The notes below the pieces were generated by a model. That model was not told the DNA's origin. It saw only the letters and a list, made by a program, of their open reading frames with translations, and did no database searches. From NCBI RefSeq assembly GCF_000512205.2, contig NZ_CP006644.1, forward strand, positions 5,408,501 through 5,472,500: a stretch of 64,000 nt of DNA. Reading direction: 5' to 3'. Made by a program: the position numbers and the translations under genes. Positions 1-8,231 of the stretch are shown here, one piece after another. The stretch comes from Sphingomonas sanxanigenens DSM 19645 = NX02 (GTDB lineage Bacteria > Pseudomonadota > Alphaproteobacteria > Sphingomonadales > Sphingomonadaceae). Position 1 is the stretch's first letter, and every line of letters starts with the position of its first letter.

Positions 1-1120
1 CGGTCACCATCGCGGGATCGACGCCGGCGATCAGCGCCAGCTTGGCGGTAAGGTCGGCAGCGCCCTTCTCCTGCGCCTGCTGCCGTTCGCGGGCAGCCTG
101 GAGCTGCGCCTGTTCGGCCGTCACGTCGCCATGGCCGGTGATGACCTGATCGAGCGACAGCTCCACCGGGCGGTCGAGGCGGCGGCGCAGGGCCTCGATC
201 GCGGCGGTTTCGGCGCCGGCGCGGTAGGTGGGTGTGAACACCACCGCGCGCACCCGCATTGCCTCGCCGGCATGCTCGATCTCCAGATCGTCGATCCGGG
301 CCGCGCTGACGAATTGTGCAGCGATCGTGTCGCGCGTCTGCCGCGCCGCGACCGCTTCCTGACCGATCTGGCGCAGGGTCAGCCCCAGCGGCACCGCCAG
401 CGCCGCCAAGGTGGCGATCACGAGTGTCGCCTGCAGACGCGTCTGCTTGGGGCTGAGCGAGGATCCGAAGCCATAGATCCGCGCCATCACCGACGCGGTG
501 AGCGCGATCGCCATGAGGTTGGTGAAGAACAGCAGCAGCGCGCCGCCGAACACCGTCCAGTTGCGCGTAGCCAGGCCGAAGCCGACCGTCGCCAGCGGCG
601 GCATCAGCGCGGTGGCGATCGCGACGCCGACGATCGTGCCGTGGCGCTCGCGGATCACCGCATAGCCGCCGGCGACGGCGGAGAGGATCGCGACGATCAG
701 GTCGAACAGGTTGGGGCGGGTGCGCGCGGCGATCTCGGCGGTGACGGTCTGGATCGGGGAGAAGGTGACGATCAGCGCGGCGAACAGCACCGCGATCACC
801 GCGCCCAGCGCCAGTGCCTGCAGCGAATCGCGCATTTCCTTGAAGTCGAACAGCGCCAGGCTGAAGCCGAAGCCGATGATCGGCCCCATCAGCGGGGAGA
901 GCAGCATCGCGCCGATCACCACCGCCGGGGAAGACAGCAGCAGCCCCAGCATTGCGATGCCGGCCGCGAGCAACGTCATCAGCAGGTAACGGGGCGTCCA
1001 GCCGCCATCCTCCACGACCTGCGCGACGACCTCGACATGATCGACGCTGCCGACCACGCGCGCGCGCCACCAGCGCCACACGGCGTTGGCGCGGAAGGGT
1101 TTCGGCTGATTTTCGGGCAT
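1..1120 (-). CDS. DUF389 family membrane protein (partial, C-terminus beyond the window)
   Basis: The reading frame opens with ATG at 1120 (starting MPENQPKPFRANAVW) and stays open to base 1, so the 3' end is cut off by the window edge. About 373 codons are visible. The N-terminal half has several hydrophobic segments, including the stretches LLSSPAVVIGAMLLSPLMG and GVAIATALMPPLATVG. These glycine/proline-rich helices are characteristic of the DUF389 (TIGR00341-type) integral membrane family. The visible C-terminal part, about residues 275 onward, is soluble and charged. The biochemical role of the family is unknown. It is divergent from nhaA with 72 bp between the start codons, so the two may share a promoter region; whether they work together is not shown. 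Confidence 0.85.
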   Translation of the reverse strand, partial: MPENQPKPFRANAVWRWWRARVVGSVDHVEVVAQVVEDGGWTPRYLLMTLLAAGIAMLGLLLSSPAVVIGAMLLSPLMGPIIGFGFSLALFDFKEMRDSLQALALGAVIAVLFAALIVTFSPIQTVTAEIAARTRPNLFDLIVAILSAVAGGYAVIRERHGTIVGVAIATALMPPLATVGFGLATRNWTVFGGALLLFFTNLMAIALTASVMARIYGFGSSLSPKQTRLQATLVIATLAALAVPLGLTLRQIGQEAVAARQTRDTIAAQFVSAARIDDLEIEHAGEAMRVRAVVFTPTYRAGAETAAIEALRRRLDRPVELSLDQVITGHGDVTAEQAQLQAARERQQAQEKGAADLTAKLALIAGVDPAMVT

Positions 1121-1192
1121 CGCTTTCCCCGCTTTTGCTTGCGCCGGGGGGTCTAGCCGATAGACCGGGCGCATCGCCAGCAGGGAGGTAAA

Positions 1193-2401
1193 ATGGTCAC
1201 GGTACTGCCACCGCGTCGCGTCAAGTCTGCGCTTCGCGCCTTTCTTCATAGCGGTGCGTCGGGTGGGCTGCTGCTGATGGCGGCGGCGGCGCTGGCGATG
1301 ATCATCGCCAACAGTCCGTTCGCCGAGGATTATTTCCACCTGCTCCACCTGCCCACCGGCCCGGTGCTCAGCGACGAACTGGGGCCGATGACGGTGCATC
1401 TTTGGATCAACGATGCGCTGATGGCGATTTTCTTCCTGCTGGTGGGGCTGGAGATCAAGCGGGAGTTCGTCGACGGGGAATTGGCGAGCCCCGAGAAGCG
1501 CCGCCTGCCGGTGCTGGCAGCGGCGGCGGGCATGGCGCTGCCGGCGATCGTCTATCTGTTCGTCACCGGTGGCCATCCCGAGCTGCTGCGCGGCTGGGCG
1601 GTACCGGCGGCGACCGACATCGCCTTCGCGATCGGCGTGCTTGCCCTGCTCGGCAGCCGCGCGCCGGCTTCGCTCAAGCTGTTCCTCACGACGGTGGCGA
1701 TCGTCGACGATATGGGCGCGGTCGCGATCATCGCGATCGCCTATACGAACAACATCGATGGCGCGGCCCTGTTCGCCGCCATCGCCGTGCTGGGGGGCAT
1801 GTGGGGCATGGGAAAGCTCGGCGTCGTCCGCCTCTGGCCCTATCTCATCGGTTTCGCGCTGCTCTGGTTCGTCGTGCTGGTCTCCGGCGTGCACGCCACG
1901 ATCGCCGGGGTGCTGGCGGCGATGACGATTCCGTTCCGCCGCACGGCGGGTGCGCCCGACGCCGCCGACTCGACGCTCCACCGCCTCGAACATGCGCTGC
2001 ACGCGCCCGTTTCCTATCTGATCGTGCCGTTGTTCGGCTTCGCCAATGCCGGCGTCAGCCTCGCCGGGGTCGGCCTCGCACAGATCTTGGCGCCGCTGCC
2101 GCTGGGTGTGGCCGCCGGATTGTTTCTCGGCAAGCAGGTCGGCATCTTCGCCACCGTCTGGCTGGCTGCGAAAACCGGCTTCGCGCCGCGGCCGGCGCGC
2201 ACCACCTGGCCGCAGGTCTATGGCGTCGCGCTGTTGTGCGGCATCGGCTTCACGATGAGCCTGTTTATCGGCGGCCTTGCCTTCAGGGATCCGGCGCAGA
2301 TCGACGCGGTGAAGATTGGCGTGCTGATGGGGTCTATCGTCGCCGCCCTTGCCGGCTTCACGGTGCTCCGCTTCGCGCCGCGCTTCATATGCCCCGAATG
2401 A
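1193..2401 (+). CDS. nhaA: Na+/H+ antiporter NhaA
   Basis: 402 aa inner-membrane sodium/proton antiporter; the family is usually about 390 aa. It exports Na+ in exchange for H+ and serves pH and salt homeostasis. Hydrophobic segments run along the whole length. The conserved transport signature TTVAIVDDMGAVA is present, with the adjacent Asp pair that binds the ion in E. coli NhaA. The N-terminal segment NPLR-type helix is represented by FLHSGASGGLLLMAAAALA. The start is supported by a GGGAGG Shine-Dalgarno sequence at 1183-1188. The stop overlaps the start of the downstream deacetylase gene by 4 bp (ATGA), so the two are probably cotranscribed and translationally coupled. Confidence 0.96.
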   Translation: MVTVLPPRRVKSALRAFLHSGASGGLLLMAAAALAMIIANSPFAEDYFHLLHLPTGPVLSDELGPMTVHLWINDALMAIFFLLVGLEIKREFVDGELASPEKRRLPVLAAAAGMALPAIVYLFVTGGHPELLRGWAVPAATDIAFAIGVLALLGSRAPASLKLFLTTVAIVDDMGAVAIIAIAYTNNIDGAALFAAIAVLGGMWGMGKLGVVRLWPYLIGFALLWFVVLVSGVHATIAGVLAAMTIPFRRTAGAPDAADSTLHRLEHALHAPVSYLIVPLFGFANAGVSLAGVGLAQILAPLPLGVAAGLFLGKQVGIFATVWLAAKTGFAPRPARTTWPQVYGVALLCGIGFTMSLFIGGLAFRDPAQIDAVKIGVLMGSIVAALAGFTVLRFAPRFICPE

Positions 2402-3405
2402 TCAGCGTCTTCGATCCCCGTCAGTCGGCGCACCGGCCGTTGCGCGAGTTCCACAACGGCGGTTGGAGCGACCATGCCGAGGTGCCGTCGCGCGCGACGA
2501 CGATCCTCGGCGCGGTGGGTGACGCGGTGCCGGCGGCGGACCATGGCCTCGATCCGATCCATGCCGTGCACGATCCCGGTTATGTCACGTTTCTACGGAC
2601 CGCCCACGCGCGCTGGGCGGCGGCGGGGCGGGAGGGCGATGCCATCGGCTATGTCTGGCCGGTGGTCCGGCGCCGGGCGCTCACGCTGAGCCGGATCGAC
2701 GCCGAACTGGGCCGCTACTCGGCCGATGCCGTCACCCCGATCGGCGCGGGTACCTGGGATTCGGCCTATTGGGCGGCACAGACAGCGCTCACCGCGCTCG
2801 ATCCGCTGCTTGGCGGGACGGCGCGGACCAGCTTCGCGCTGTGCCGGCCGCCCGGCCATCATGCCGGCGCCGACTATCTCGGCGGCTATTGCTACCTGAA
2901 CAACGCGGCCATCGCCGCGCAGGCCGCGCGCGATCAAGGCGCCGGGCGCGTTGCGATCCTCGATCTCGACTATCATCACGGTAACGGCACGCAGGATATC
3001 TTCTGGACGCGTGGCGATGTGCCCTTCGTTTCGATCCACGCCGATCCCGCGCAGGATTTCCCCTTCTTCTGGGGCCATGCCGATGAGGCGGGCGAAGACG
3101 CCGGCGCGGGGGCGACGCGCAACATCGTGCTGCCGCACGGCACGGACATCGCCGGATATCGCCCGGCGCTGGCGCAGGCGATCGCGGCGGTGCGCGGTTT
3201 CGCGCCCGATCTTCTGGTGCTCAGCTTCGGTGCGGATACCTTCGCCGGCGATCCGATCTGCCATTTCGCGCTGGAAACCGGCGACTATGCCGAGCTCGGC
3301 GCCATCGTCGCGGCGCTCGGCCTGCCGACATTGGTGGTGATGGAGGGCGGCTATGCAGTCGATGCGCTGGGTGCGAATGTCGCCTCCTTCCTGAACGGCT
3401 TTTGA
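2398..3405 (+). CDS. Histone deacetylase family protein (acetylpolyamine amidohydrolase-like)
   Basis: 335 aa zinc hydrolase of the class II HDAC / acetylpolyamine amidohydrolase superfamily. It is predicted to remove acetyl groups from small amines or lysine. The hallmark motifs appear in order: RPPGHHA (tandem His pair), GGYCYLNNAAIAA, and LDLDYHHGNGTQDIF, which carries the Asp/His metal ligands; a Tyr-containing GGYA motif lies near the C-terminus. The substrate cannot be read from sequence. The ATG at 2398 overlaps the nhaA stop; an in-frame ATG at 2389 would add three residues. Polyamine deacetylation next to a cation antiporter suggests a stress or ion-homeostasis operon, but this is only inference. 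Confidence 0.9.
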   Translation: MISVFDPRQSAHRPLREFHNGGWSDHAEVPSRATTILGAVGDAVPAADHGLDPIHAVHDPGYVTFLRTAHARWAAAGREGDAIGYVWPVVRRRALTLSRIDAELGRYSADAVTPIGAGTWDSAYWAAQTALTALDPLLGGTARTSFALCRPPGHHAGADYLGGYCYLNNAAIAAQAARDQGAGRVAILDLDYHHGNGTQDIFWTRGDVPFVSIHADPAQDFPFFWGHADEAGEDAGAGATRNIVLPHGTDIAGYRPALAQAIAAVRGFAPDLLVLSFGADTFAGDPICHFALETGDYAELGAIVAALGLPTLVVMEGGYAVDALGANVASFLNGF

Positions 3406-3424
3406 GGGGCAGGGACGGCGCGCG

Positions 3425-4309
3425 ATGGATCCGGGGCGGCTGGACTGGGACGATATCCGCCTGTTCCTCGCCATCGCCCGCGCGGGCACGCTGACCGGTG
3501 CGGGCAAGGTGCTGAAGCTCAGCCAGCCGACCGCCGGGCGCCGCCTGCGCGCGCTGGAGGCGGCGTGCGGCGTCGCCCTGTTCCAGCGCACCGCCGCCGG
3601 GTTGCAGCTGACCGACGAGGGTGAGGCGATGCTGCTCGGCGCGCAGCGCATGGAGGATGAGGCGCTTAGCCTGCAGCGCCAGTTCGCCGGCAGCGGCGAG
3701 GCGGTGGCCGGTGCCCTGCGCCTGTCCTCCTCCGAATGGTTCGCGCACCTCGTGCTGACCCCTCCGGTCACCGCCTTCGCCATGCGTCACCCCATGGTGA
3801 CGGTGGAACTGATCGCCGACTTCCGCCTGCTCAGCCTCGATCGGCGGGAGGCGGAGCTGGTGTTCCGCTTCAAGCCGTTCGACGCGCCGCATATCGTCCA
3901 GCGCCGTTTCACCCACATCCGCTACGGCCTGTTCGCGGCGCCGGCCTATGTCGAGGCGCATGGCTTTCCGGCGCCCGGGTCGGATGGCGAAGGCCATCGG
4001 CTGGTGATGATGGACAGCCAGTTCGATACGCTGGCCGATGTCGGCTGGCTGCGCCGACGCTTCCCGCGCGCCCGGATCGCGATCCGGAGCAACAGCCGGG
4101 AGGTTCAGGCGGTCGCCGCCACCCGCGGCGCCGGACTCGCGGTGCTGCCGGTGCTGCTGGGGCAGACATATGGCCTGGTCGCCGAACCCGGCGTCGACGT
4201 GCCGCCCGGCCGCGACATCTGGCTGGGCTATCATGCCGATCTCAAGCGGCTGCCGCGGCTGCGCGCGCTGGTCGACCATCTCGTCGGATCGGTGGCCGAT
4301 CCGCTGTGA
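3425..4309 (+). CDS. LysR family transcriptional regulator
   Basis: 294 aa, the normal LysR length. The N-terminal winged helix-turn-helix spans about residues 5-65 (WDDIRLFLAIARAGTLTGAG then LSQPTAGRRLRALE). It is followed by a linker helix and a periplasmic-binding-protein-like effector domain. The gene follows the deacetylase by 19 bp in the same direction, so it is probably the last gene of the nhaA operon. LysR genes usually regulate a divergent neighbour, but here the gene downstream (4346) converges on it, so its target is not evident. The effector is unknown. Confidence 0.92.
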   Translation: MDPGRLDWDDIRLFLAIARAGTLTGAGKVLKLSQPTAGRRLRALEAACGVALFQRTAAGLQLTDEGEAMLLGAQRMEDEALSLQRQFAGSGEAVAGALRLSSSEWFAHLVLTPPVTAFAMRHPMVTVELIADFRLLSLDRREAELVFRFKPFDAPHIVQRRFTHIRYGLFAAPAYVEAHGFPAPGSDGEGHRLVMMDSQFDTLADVGWLRRRFPRARIAIRSNSREVQAVAATRGAGLAVLPVLLGQTYGLVAEPGVDVPPGRDIWLGYHADLKRLPRLRALVDHLVGSVADPL

Positions 4310-4345
4310 CGCGGGCGGAGCGCAGGCGCCCCGCCCGCGCGCGTG

Positions 4346-4828
4346 TCAGGCGACGGATTCGGCCGCGGCTTCCACCGCGGCGATGTCGATGCGCTTCATC
4401 TCCATCATCGCCTGCATCACCCGTTGCGCCTTCGCGGGATCGGGATCGGCCAGCAGTTGCACCAATCGCCGCGGCGTGATCTGCCAGGACAGGCCATAGC
4501 GGTCCTTCACCCAGCCGCATTGCTCGGCCTCGGGCACCGCCGAAAGCGCCTCGGTCAGCCGATCCGATTCCGCCTGATCCTCGGTATAGACCTGCAGCGA
4601 GATCGCCTCGTTGAACTTGAACAGCGGGCCGCCGTTGAGGCCCAGATAGGCGCGGCCGGCAAGCGTGAACTCGACGGTGAGCACATCGCCCTGCTTGCCC
4701 GACGGGAAGTCCGCCGGCGTGCGGTGAACGGCGTCCACCCGGCTGTCGGGAATGAGCGAGGTGTAGAAGGTCGCCGCCTCCTCGGCGACGCCGTCGAACC
4801 ACAGGCAGATGGCGATCTTGTCGGTCAT
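4346..4828 (-). CDS. PhnB-like VOC family protein
   Basis: 160 aa protein of the vicinal oxygen chelate (glyoxalase/bleomycin resistance/dioxygenase) superfamily, PhnB-like subgroup. Supporting features are the opening ICLWFDGVAEEAATFYTSLI, the motif FKFNEAISLQVYTEDQ and the late segment CGWVKDRYGLSWQITPRRL, all typical of PhnB-like '3-demethylubiquinone-9 3-methyltransferase' misnamed entries. Catalytic activity is not predictable. The ATG at 4828 follows GGGAGA by 6 bases. It is the last gene of the leftward 7334-4346 operon, only 13 bp after the two-domain VOC gene. Confidence 0.88.
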   Translation of the reverse strand: MTDKIAICLWFDGVAEEAATFYTSLIPDSRVDAVHRTPADFPSGKQGDVLTVEFTLAGRAYLGLNGGPLFKFNEAISLQVYTEDQAESDRLTEALSAVPEAEQCGWVKDRYGLSWQITPRRLVQLLADPDPAKAQRVMQAMMEMKRIDIAAVEAAAESVA

Positions 4829-4841
4829 GATCGGTCTCCCT

Positions 4842-5654
4842 TCAGCTCTTGCGCAGCCCGGAGAGGCCGAACACGGCACCCTGCGGATCCACCGCGGCCA
4901 GCGCATAGCCGCCGCCCGGAATCTGCATCGGATCGTAGAGCGGGGTGCCGCCGCCGGCCTTGATGCGCGCGAACGCGACGTCGATATCGGGGACGACGAA
5001 GTAATAGAGCCAGGCGGGCCGGCCATCGGGTGACTGCGTCTTCATCACCGCACCGATCATGCCGTCGCCATGGTCGATGAAGCGATATTCGCCCATCTCG
5101 CCCATCGGCATGGCATCGCCCTTCGTCCAGTTGAACTGGCGCGTGTAGAAGGCGAGCGCCGCCTCGGGATCGCTGGTCGACAGTTCGTTCCAGCCGCAAT
5201 GCCCGTCCGCCATCGACATGGCGCCGCTGTCTTCGTCGCTGGCGCCGCGCATCACGTAGAAGATCGCCCCCTGTGGATCGGCGACCATCGACATGCGGCC
5301 GACGCCCTCGAGATCCATCGGCGGCATATGCACCGTGCCGCCCGCCGCCTCGATCGCTTCGACCGCCGCATCGACATCGTCGACGCCGATATAGCCCAGC
5401 CAGGCCGGCGGCATCTGCGCGCCTTCGGGCAGCTTCATCAGCCCGCCCACGCCGCCGCCGTCGGGCGCGGTGAGGATGCGATAGTCCATCGGGGCGCCAT
5501 CGGGCCCTGGCGGGGGCAGCGGTGCGTCGTCGCCATCCTTGCAGCCGAACGGGCCGATCTTCCAGCCGACGACGTCGCTGTAGAAGGCTTGTGCCGCATC
5601 GGGATCGCTGGTCAGCAGTTCGTACCAGATCGGGGTACCGTGAGGATTGGTCAT
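4842..5654 (-). CDS. Two-domain VOC (glyoxalase-like) protein
   Basis: 270 aa, built from two VOC half-domains in tandem. The first opens with TPIWYELLTSDPDAAQAFY and the second with CGWNELSTSDPEAALAFYT, so the protein is an internal duplication. Such proteins resemble the 'VOC family / hydroxylase' proteins common in actinobacteria and sphingomonads, and their substrates are unknown. Each half ends in a DPQGA(I/V)F segment where a metal ligand Glu would normally lie. In the first half this reads DPQGAIFYV and in the second DPQGAVFGL. The usual Glu is therefore not obvious, and a binding role rather than a catalytic one is possible. Start ATG at 5654 has GGAGA 6 bases upstream. Confidence 0.85.
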   Translation of the reverse strand: MTNPHGTPIWYELLTSDPDAAQAFYSDVVGWKIGPFGCKDGDDAPLPPPGPDGAPMDYRILTAPDGGGVGGLMKLPEGAQMPPAWLGYIGVDDVDAAVEAIEAAGGTVHMPPMDLEGVGRMSMVADPQGAIFYVMRGASDEDSGAMSMADGHCGWNELSTSDPEAALAFYTRQFNWTKGDAMPMGEMGEYRFIDHGDGMIGAVMKTQSPDGRPAWLYYFVVPDIDVAFARIKAGGGTPLYDPMQIPGGGYALAAVDPQGAVFGLSGLRKS

Positions 5655-5701
5655 CGTCCGTCTCCTTCGGGGGCGGGGGGCGCATGGCCCCCCGATGATG
5701 C

Positions 5702-6418
5702 TCAGACGTCGAGGATCGGCGCGAAGCCGCCATAGATCATGCGCCGGCCATCGAACGGCATCTCGCCATCCGGCTTCATGCGCGGATCCTCCATGACCTT
5801 CTTCATGCCGTCGTCGCGGACGGCCTTGGAGGGCCATTCGACCCAGCTGTAGACGACCGATTCGCCGTCCTCGGCCTTCACCGCGCATTTGTAGTCGGTG
5901 ATCTTGCCGTCGGGCACATCGTCGCCCCATGCCTCGACCACGCGGGTCGCGCCATATTCGCGGAACAGCCCGGCCGCCTTCGCCGCCATCGCGCGATAGG
6001 CTTCCTTCTTGCCCTCGGGCACCGGCACCAGATAGCCGTCGGCATAGCCCATCGCGCCGCCCGACGATTCCTCGACGATCGCCTCGAAGCCGCCATAGAT
6101 CATCCGCCTGCCGTCGAACGGCATCGACTTGCTCATTTCCTCCATACGGGGATCGGCCATGATCTTCTCGTTCGCGGCGTCCCGCGCCGCCTTCGAGGGA
6201 AACTCGAACCAGGAAAAGACGACGACCTCGCCGTCCTCGGCCTTCACCGCGCCCTTGAAATCGGTAACCTCGCCGTCCGGCACCTCGTCACCCCAATTCT
6301 CGACCATCCGGGTGACCCCGAACGCCTTGAACAGCGGCGCGGCATCGCTGGCATGCTTGATATAGGCCTGCTTGTTCGCCGCCGGCACCGCGGCGACGAA
6401 TCCTTCCACATAGGTCAT
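5702..6418 (-). CDS. Tandem DUF1428 domain protein
   Basis: 238 aa containing two copies of DUF1428, a family of about 120-aa ferredoxin-like (dimeric alpha/beta barrel) proteins. Copy 1 (about residues 1-115) runs from MTYVEGFVAAVPAANKQAYI to MPFDGRRMIYGGFEAI. Copy 2 (about 120-238) runs from YADGYLVPVPEGKKEAYR to MPFDGRRMIYGGFAPI. The identical MPFDGRRMIYGGF endings show a clear internal duplication; the family normally has one copy per chain. Function is unknown. The gene lies 24 bp after the DoxX gene and 47 bp before the two-domain VOC gene in the same leftward operon. Confidence 0.9.
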   Translation of the reverse strand: MTYVEGFVAAVPAANKQAYIKHASDAAPLFKAFGVTRMVENWGDEVPDGEVTDFKGAVKAEDGEVVVFSWFEFPSKAARDAANEKIMADPRMEEMSKSMPFDGRRMIYGGFEAIVEESSGGAMGYADGYLVPVPEGKKEAYRAMAAKAAGLFREYGATRVVEAWGDDVPDGKITDYKCAVKAEDGESVVYSWVEWPSKAVRDDGMKKVMEDPRMKPDGEMPFDGRRMIYGGFAPILDV

Positions 6419-6442
6419 CTTGTCTCTCCTTCGGGTTTCTTG

Positions 6443-6865
6443 TCAGCGCATGATCGGGAACAAGGCCCTCAGCCGCGGATCGCGCAGCCACAGGCCGCCC
6501 CACAGGATGAGGCCGACATACACCCCGAACAGCACATGGCTGAACAGCGGACTGCCGACGCGGACGTGGGTGGCGATGGCGCCGCCCAGATAGGCGGTCA
6601 GCAGCACCGCGCCGAGCACCGCCGTACGCGGCCACGCATAGAGCAGCACGCTGCCCAGCGAGAGCACCGCCAGCAGCCGGATCGTGCCGAGATCGGTCGG
6701 CCAGCCCAGCGCCGCCATGGTTTCGGGCACCTGCGGTGGCGGCACGATCTTCATGCCGCCATCCATCAGGAAGAACAGGATGGCGAGGGTGCTCAGCACC
6801 CGCCCCGTCCAGACCCCGGCATCGGCCTTCGCGGGGGCGGAGGCCTCGATCGTCGCGCTTGTCAT
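6443..6865 (-). CDS. DoxX-like membrane protein
   Basis: 140 aa integral membrane protein with four predicted helices: VLSTLAILFFLMDGGMKI, the LLAVLSLGSVLLYAW region, AVLGAVLLTAYLGGAIATH and LFGVYVGLILWGGLWL. This is the DoxX/DoxX-like family topology. The precise role is unknown; family members accompany oxidoreductases and small stress proteins. Start at ATG 6865 is chosen because the longer upstream extension overlaps the neighbouring VOC gene and is rich in Arg/Ser/Pro, unlike a real N-terminus. It sits in the middle of the five-gene leftward operon. Confidence 0.85.
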   Translation of the reverse strand: MTSATIEASAPAKADAGVWTGRVLSTLAILFFLMDGGMKIVPPPQVPETMAALGWPTDLGTIRLLAVLSLGSVLLYAWPRTAVLGAVLLTAYLGGAIATHVRVGSPLFSHVLFGVYVGLILWGGLWLRDPRLRALFPIMR

Positions 6866-6893
6866 CGCTCGTCTCCCGTTCTGAAGGCGCGGT

Positions 6894-7334
6894 TCAGGCG
6901 GGCTCGGTCTCGCCCGGCGCGAAGGCGGACATCGCCGCATCGACGTCCATCCACGCCAGTTCGATGATGTGGCCGTCCAGATCCTCGAAGCTGCGTCCAT
7001 ACATGAAGTCGCCCATGTCCTGTGGCGGCGTCGGATCCGCGGCGCCGCCGGCGGCGATCGCTCTGGCGAGCGTGGCGTCGACCTCGGCGCGGCTGTCTTC
7101 GCTGAGCGCGATCAGCACTTCGCTGGCTTTATGGGCGTCGACGATCGTCTTGCTGGTGAAGTCGGCGTAGCGCTTGTGCGTCATCAGCATGAAATGGATC
7201 GTCTCCGAGAACGCGACCATCGAGCAATCGTCCGTGCAGAAGCGTGGATCGCGCGTCGCCCCGATGGCTTCGTAAAACGCGGTTGCGCGGGCGACGTCGC
7301 TTACGGGCAGGTTCACGAAGATCAGCTTGGCCAT
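6894..7334 (-). CDS. VOC family protein (glyoxalase/extradiol dioxygenase fold)
   Basis: 146 aa single VOC module. It opens with MAKLIFVNLPVSDVARATAF and ends with the conserved FEDLDGHIIELAWMD segment, in which the Glu is the usual metal ligand. It resembles the 'lactoylglutathione lyase-like' YaeR/extradiol-type proteins of proteobacteria. Substrate is unknown. It is the first gene of the leftward operon, 84 bp from the divergent HxlR regulator, and is the likely direct target of that regulator. Confidence 0.88.
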   Translation of the reverse strand: MAKLIFVNLPVSDVARATAFYEAIGATRDPRFCTDDCSMVAFSETIHFMLMTHKRYADFTSKTIVDAHKASEVLIALSEDSRAEVDATLARAIAAGGAADPTPPQDMGDFMYGRSFEDLDGHIIELAWMDVDAAMSAFAPGETEPA

Positions 7335-7402
7335 CGGACTTTTCCTCTCAATCGCGTTCGGGTCGGGTCGAATCGGTTGGCTTGATCCTTGTGACGGCGT
7401 GA

Positions 7403-7445
7403 GTTATTAAAAGCAACTATGAAGTTAGAAAAAGTGACTAATAAC
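7403..7445. promoter_or_regulatory. Candidate HxlR operator (phased direct repeats plus dyad)
   Basis: In this AT-rich patch, AAAAGCAACT (7409-7418) and AAAAGTGACT (7430-7439) are direct repeats exactly 21 bp apart, i.e. two helical turns. They are bracketed by an inverted repeat, GTTATTA at 7403-7409 and TAATAAC at 7439-7445. The block covers the start codon of the HxlR-type gene (ATG 7419) and lies 69 bp upstream of the divergent VOC gene. A site for the dimeric regulator that controls both itself and the operon is a reasonable inference. Confidence 0.5.
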
Positions 7446-8111
7446 GATCGCAAGGCGGACAAGCGCTGGTATGACGACGCCTGCGGCACCGCGCTGGCGA
7501 TGGAACTGGTCGGCGAACGCTGGTCCCTGCTGATCGTGCGGGAGCTGATGTTCGGACCGCGCCGTTTCGGCGAACTGCGCGGCGGACTGCCGGGGATCAG
7601 CGCCAATGTGCTGACGCAGCGGCTGGAGGGTATGGAGGAGGTGGGCATTCTCGTCCGCCGCAAGCTGCCCCCGCCCGCCAATGTGCAGGTCTATGAGCTG
7701 ACCCCCTGGGGCTATCAGAGCGAGACCGCGATCCAGGAGCTCGGCCGCTGGGCGGTCCGCTCCCGGCGTCACGATCCCACATTGCCGCTGTCGGCGGCCG
7801 CGATCATGATGTCGTTCCGCACGATGATCGACCGCAGCCGTTCGGGCGAGCGCCCGATGCAAGTCGGGTTCGATATCGCGCCCGACGCCTTCGTCGCCGC
7901 CATCGACGCGCACGGCATCGCCGTCCGCCGCGCGCAGCCCGACTCGGTCGACCTGCGGCTGGCGGCGCAGCCACCGGTGCTCGCCGCGATCGTCTATGGT
8001 GGCCTGCCGGTGGCGGCGGCGGAGCGAGACGGCGCGCTGGCGGTGACGGGCGACCGCGGGCTGCTCGCGCATTTCGTCACGCTGTTTCCGCTGCCGCCCA
8101 AGACGGGCTGA
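7419..8111 (+). CDS. HxlR-type transcriptional regulator with SCP2-like C-terminal domain
   Basis: 230 aa, about twice the usual HxlR length. The N-terminal winged helix has the family hallmarks CGTALAMELVGERWSLLIVR and RRFGELRGGLPGISANVLT (about residues 20-80). The C-terminal portion, about residues 125-230, contains DLRLAAQPPVLAAIVYG and GALAVTGDRGLLAHFVTLF. This resembles the end of SCP2-type sterol/lipid-binding domains and may bind an effector; that assignment is inference. No Shine-Dalgarno precedes the ATG at 7419. Either the mRNA is leaderless or the start is the in-frame GTG at 7434. The gene is divergent from the VOC/DUF1428 operon. Confidence 0.87.
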   Translation: MKLEKVTNNDRKADKRWYDDACGTALAMELVGERWSLLIVRELMFGPRRFGELRGGLPGISANVLTQRLEGMEEVGILVRRKLPPPANVQVYELTPWGYQSETAIQELGRWAVRSRRHDPTLPLSAAAIMMSFRTMIDRSRSGERPMQVGFDIAPDAFVAAIDAHGIAVRRAQPDSVDLRLAAQPPVLAAIVYGGLPVAAAERDGALAVTGDRGLLAHFVTLFPLPPKTG

Positions 8112-8231
8112 GCCCTGCGCGGCACAAAAAGCGGCGGCAGCCCCTTTCATTTTCCACGTCGCACGCAGAATAGGGCGTCGACACCCGCGTTCCGCGCGTT
8201 AGGGGTGCAGGGAAAGACGAAAGAGCCGATC

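Noticed and set aside
131-1156. Plus-strand frame of 341 codons
   Set aside because: It is antisense to the DUF389 gene and has the same Arg/His/Asp-rich shadow composition. The minus-strand frame has coherent membrane helices.
8112-8231. Possible cobalamin riboswitch before cobS
   Set aside because: No B12-box-like sequence or multi-stem architecture was seen in this 120-bp gap; cobS probably has a simple promoter.
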